The notes beneath the pieces are model-generated. The model saw nothing but the letters and a program-made list of their open reading frames with translations, made no database searches and was not told where the DNA came from. Source: Paracentrotus lividus (Eukaryota > Echinodermata > Echinoidea > Camarodonta > Echinidae). Taken from it: a stretch of 64,000 nt of DNA. Positions 60,361 to 64,000 of this stretch are shown in pieces. The DNA is taken from NCBI GenBank assembly GCA_940671915.1, contig CALNVZ010000174.1, positions 24,160,516 to 24,224,515 of the forward strand. The letters are read 5' to 3'. Position 1 is the first letter of the stretch. Each line of letters opens with the position of its first letter. Both the position numbers and the translations under genes were made by a program.

Positions 60361-61775
60361 TCAAAAGATCAAACCAATTGTCTCCGTCTGATTTGGGGAA
60401 CTTGGCTATAGCGAGCCAGGCCGGCTACGGGTCGTACCATTCTTGCGCATGGGAAACCAAGGGGTGTTTAGCGTGCATCACTGCAGTATCGATGAGATTG
60501 AATTAGAAAAAGAAGAAAAGAGGCGACATTTGTACTGATTTTTCGTAAATAATCACGCAGTCAGGTGGCGATGAGATTTTCCTTAACAAGAAAATGACAA
60601 GAAACAATGTCTGCTGAAAATAAATAAATGTTCTAAATAAATCGCCGTACGTGTCCCTCCCACTAAGCCCAAACGCAGTGTCACCCCCTTGCTCTAAATA
60701 GAACAGTCGCGAACCTATCATGATCCTGGCTGGCCAATCAGATTCAACCGCACAGCTTACCCGGGCTGATTAAAAGCGTCAAATTAGGTGAAAGAAATCG
60801 GGGGTTTAAAATTCATATGTATACAATAGGCCTGCATGTAGAAACTTTTTTACTTAAAATATGATTATTGTCACTTCTCAGATCATTAATCACCAGATTT
60901 GTACATGGATGATAAAAATAAATAGAAAATATAGAGAAGTCTGTAACTGAATAAGAATAAAAGGAAATTTCTATGTCAAAGGACTACTCTAAGTATACAT
61001 TTTGTTAGTATTTTGGGGATTTGGCTTAAATTTGCTGAATTTTGCTTCAATTTGTGATGATTTTCTTTTTATTAAAAGAAGCTGGATCAATGTGTGTAAG
61101 ATATCCAGTTTGCTATAAAGTCGTTTTGTTGAGTGAGAGGGGTTATTGCACGGTAACATTAGCATTGTAAGCGCTTGTGCAAGAATATCCAATTATGTCT
61201 GGGCATTGAATCTCCATGCACACCTAACCTAGCCTTGAACCTCCACATCCAGTCATTTTACACTGCAGTCTTCCTTCCATCTTCCCCTACAAGAATTTAC
61301 AAATCTTCTCTGCAGAATTAAAAAAAGATACCAATTAACATCTTTCGGCCTGTCAGGACCTGGTCATTTCTACACAATCAATTCAGTACTTGACCTTAAA
61401 AACAAAGTGGCCAGACAACACGAAAATGAATATAGATTTGACCAAGGAGTGACCCCCGTGTAAATTCGACCTGTCATCTGCATGCTCGTTAATTGAGAGA
61501 AATAAGATGGCAATTTATAACCACGACTTAACCATGGCATAGGATTGTAGAAAGCAAACTTCAAGTTTACGGAAATAATAGGAACACATTTTCTTATTGG
61601 GAAAAGTACTTTCAGCAAATTTATAATTCAGTGAATAACCATAATCCAATATGTTGTAGCTTCATAATTTGTCAATTTATTGCTTGCATAGTCATTAAAA
61701 AATAATCTTAATATTTTCATAATTTGAAACATCAAATTCTTGCAGCATTTGTCTGAAAATCAGGTTGTACATGTA

Positions 61776-62218
61776 CAGTCTGTGTCAAATAAAATGGTAC
61801 AAGTGGAAAACATTTTTTTATAGTATGAAGATTAATCACAGCCTGCTCTTGTTTGGTATTTTCATAAAGCAGGAAGATCAGACTTTCACCTGCAATTTTT
61901 TTCATCACATTTGGTGCTGTAATTTTTGAAATATGACTAGTTTTCTACAATAAAGAAAAATCCATTTTTCGCACGCCGTCCCATGCCTTTGTGTATAGGT
62001 TTCGCATAATGGCCATGAAGGGCTCAATTTTGATTTGTTCCTCGTCGCACAAAAGTTAGCATAACTTTTGTTTTACGAAAGCAAATTATACAGAACAAAG
62101 CGCATCAGCAAGGAAAATCTTTTGGCTTTATTTTGGTTCCACATACACACATTATTTGAAAATATTTCACACCTAAATAATTTTTTTCCGACTGTACCAT
62201 TTTTCTTGACACAGACTG
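61776..62218. mobile_element. Mariner/Tc1-like MITE with TA duplication
   Basis: The left end CAGTCTGTGTCAAATAAAAT and inverted right end CAGTCTGTGTCAAGAAAAAT share about 26 bp with one or two differences, then GGTACA on both. The flanks are TA on both sides (61774-61775, 62219-62220), the target site used by the Tc1/mariner superfamily. The 443-bp interior has no transposase, so it is a non-autonomous copy. Confidence 0.82.
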
Positions 62219-62495
62219 TAGTACCCTGGTAAATTATTGCAGATGCACATATCCAATCAAATCTCAATTTGAAAAAGTATATTGATGGGATTAGAGAATG
62301 TGCCTGCATAGATGGAAAAAGCATGCAGGCAACCCCGTTCCAAAGGTAACATAGATTTGTAAGGCTGTATAGAATCTACAAGAAGATATAAAAGTTTAAA
62401 TTTATTCCATGCAACGGGCTTCCCTTCAATGTATGTAAAAAGAATGTTGTAGGATTATTTATTTGTAGTAAGAATCATAAAAATTATAAACTAAG

Positions 62496-64000
62496 GGGAG
62501 GTCGCAAACAGATCTATTTCCAGGCTCCCGAACCTCTGAACTACTAACTCGAAGACATGAGGGGACAACATCCATTCCGATGGCACGACTTCGAAGATTT
62601 CTCCAGCTGGAAGTCAATCACGGACGACGTCTTCGTCCTCTCTGTGATCAAGAACGGTCTTCGGATAGATCTAGAAGAGCCTCTTCCAAGGGGTGTTATC
62701 CGAAGTCGATCACCGCCGCAGTCAATCCTTTTTCAGGAGCATATCTGTCTCGGAGTTACCTTCTCCTGAAAAAGGACGCTGTCGAACGGGTGAGGGATCA
62801 CGACCTTCTGTGTCTCTCCCCCGTTTTTGTAAATCCCCAGCGTTCAGGATCGCTCAGGGATATCCCTCAATATGAAAAGGATCAACAGGCACATCGCAAA
62901 TTCGCCCTTCAGGATGGACCATCTAGCCTCTATTCTTCCGGCTCTCGATCAGGACGACTTTGCGGTGTCCCTCGACCTGAGCGATGCCTATTTCCACATC
63001 CCAATAGACCCCTCGTCGAGGGATCTTTGGGGTTTGCTGTAGGAAGGAGACTTTTCGCTTCAAAGCCCTTTTCCTTTCGGGCTTTGCGTCCCGCTCCCAG
63101 GGTTTTCACCAGGGTGGTCTCAGCGTTGATGTCGTTCCTCAGGGGCAAAGGTCTTCGGATCTTCGCCTACTTAGACGATTGGCTCCTCGTCGCCAGTTCG
63201 GAGGTCCTGCTGTCACACCATCTTTCGTTTATAGTGAAAACGACGGAGAGTTTGGGATTCATGATCACTGGGCCAAATCGGAATTCATTCCCTCCGAACT
63301 CCGATCTACTTGGTGCCCAGTTGGATATCAAGAATCAGTTGGCTCGACGAGTCTCGAGAGGGTAGAGACTCTGGTCAGTCTTGCCAGGTCCCTCCTGAGC
63401 ATGCGAGGGTTCGAGCCGAGTTTGGTTGAGATGGCTGGGGCTTTTAGCCAGTCTGGTGGACCATCTTGCCGAGTTGTGTTCTTTATGAGACCTTCCAACT
63501 GCATCTCCTGAAGTTTTTCAGGCGAACCTCAGCTCCCTTCTGTCTGGATTCCTGTGACGGTGGAGATCAAGAAGCTTCTCTCCCTTGGACGAACCGTACT
63601 TCCTTCTTCAGGAAAAGATTCAAGGACCCTCTTCCCTCAATACAGTGACCACGGAACGCATCACTTCAAGGTTGGGGGGGCCATTGTCAAGGTCGGATGG
63701 TTTCACGGATCTTGGGCCCTTCCGAGGCCGCTGCTCATATCAACGTTCTGGAACTTTTATCAGTTCTGTTTGTCCTCCAACGTTTTCGCGACCTGTTTGG
63801 TGGGCCGTTCGGTGTTATTTCTCACGGACAACACTCTGTGAAGGCCTACATCAACAACAAGGAGGGACACACTCCTTGGAGTTGAACAGGGAGCGTTCCT
63901 CCTTTGGGAATGGTGCAATCGGGAGGAGATCACCCCGGTGGCTCCCACATTCCGGGGGGACAACATCTGATAGCAGATTTTCTATCCGGAGGTCGCTCGC
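62496..64000 (+). mobile_element. Degraded DIRS-like retrotransposon (RT and RNase H part), runs off window
   Basis: Conceptual translation shows retroelement signatures split across frames. A leader with ITDDVFVLSVIKNGLRI lies near 62.62 kb. The reverse-transcriptase motif-A region DLSDAYFHIPI (62974-63006, frame 1) follows, then APRVFTRVV (about 63088-63114), and the catalytic YLDDW (63168-63182, frame 3) with DLLGAQLD. An RNase H-like part follows with HINVLELLSVLFVLQRF (about 63740-63790), TDNT and AYINNKEG, then a piece like LLWEWCNREEI (about 63890-63930). YLDDW and the linked HINVLEL/RNase H layout are typical of DIRS/Ngaro-type elements. Frame changes between motifs A and C and in RNase H, plus in-frame stops, show it is dead. 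The tyrosine recombinase expected of the group would lie to the right or be absent. Confidence 0.85.
62557..63841 (+). pseudogene. Frameshifted RT/RNase H reading frames of the DIRS-like element
   Basis: The longest open stretch is 62580-63365, but it carries recognisable RT sequence only from about 63030 on; the upstream RT segment is readable in frame 1. At least one frameshift near 63010-63040 and others near 63075 and 63600-63850 are needed to explain the motif order. The GC-richer composition (about half GC) contrasts sharply with the AT-rich flank and marks the insertion boundary near 62.5 kb. Confidence 0.75.

Larger units (their letters stand above)
48243..62490 (-). other. Presumed large VPS39 intron
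   Basis: 14.2 kb with no recognisable upstream VPS39 exon on the minus strand. It holds G/C-run repeats at 51.0-51.2 kb, inverted-repeat elements at 53.8-54.3 and 61.8-62.2 kb, a diverged tandem pair at 60.06-60.36 kb and short homopolymers; otherwise it is AT-rich single-copy-looking DNA. A short, poorly conserved exon could be hidden here, so the intron reading is provisional. Confidence 0.5.

Overview
This is a eukaryotic, intron-rich, AT-rich window that looks like a marine deuterostome, most probably a sea urchin. The evidence is two clearly animal genes with GT-AG introns, a very high density of small inverted-repeat and fold-back elements, dozens of TACATGTA palindromes, a tRNA-derived SINE and a DIRS-type retroelement. 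The species assignment is an inference; the protein identities are not.

Left half (944-30571, minus strand): the 5' part of a conventional beta-spectrin gene. Eleven coding exons can be followed with canonical splice sites. Every codon phase matches from exon to exon, and the sum is 2226 nt = 742 codons. They encode the N-terminal tail, two calponin-homology domains (the actin-binding head) and spectrin repeats 1 to 4. The rest of the protein lies beyond the left edge. Candidate non-coding first exons lie near 33.5 and 34.9 kb. The large introns, especially the 12.1-kb intron 2, are full of repeats.

Middle (about 30.6-42.7 kb): 5' region of spectrin, then intergenic DNA. It holds inverted-repeat elements, a SINE, very long homopolymers and triplet microsatellites, a CAT/ACC-rich minisatellite, and one orphan plus-strand ORF (37069-37329) followed by a poly(A) signal that may be the last exon of an unrecognised gene.

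Right half (42.7-62.5 kb): the last coding exon of VPS39 (minus strand, 48066-48242), with a good poly(A) signal 5.4 kb downstream that suggests a very long 3' UTR. About 14 kb to its right has no exon I can recognise, and I read it as intron. From about 62.5 kb to the right edge there is a frameshifted DIRS-like retrotransposon carrying reverse transcriptase and RNase H segments.

No bacterial operon, CRISPR array or defence system is present. The most interesting material is in the mobile DNA: a 1.29-kb element with perfect 12-bp terminal inverted repeats and eight ~155-bp tandem units, most of them carrying DR1-like nuclear-receptor half-site pairs; two inverted-repeat families that seem to make 4-bp target duplications; and several long fold-backs inside spectrin introns and in the putative VPS39 3' UTR.
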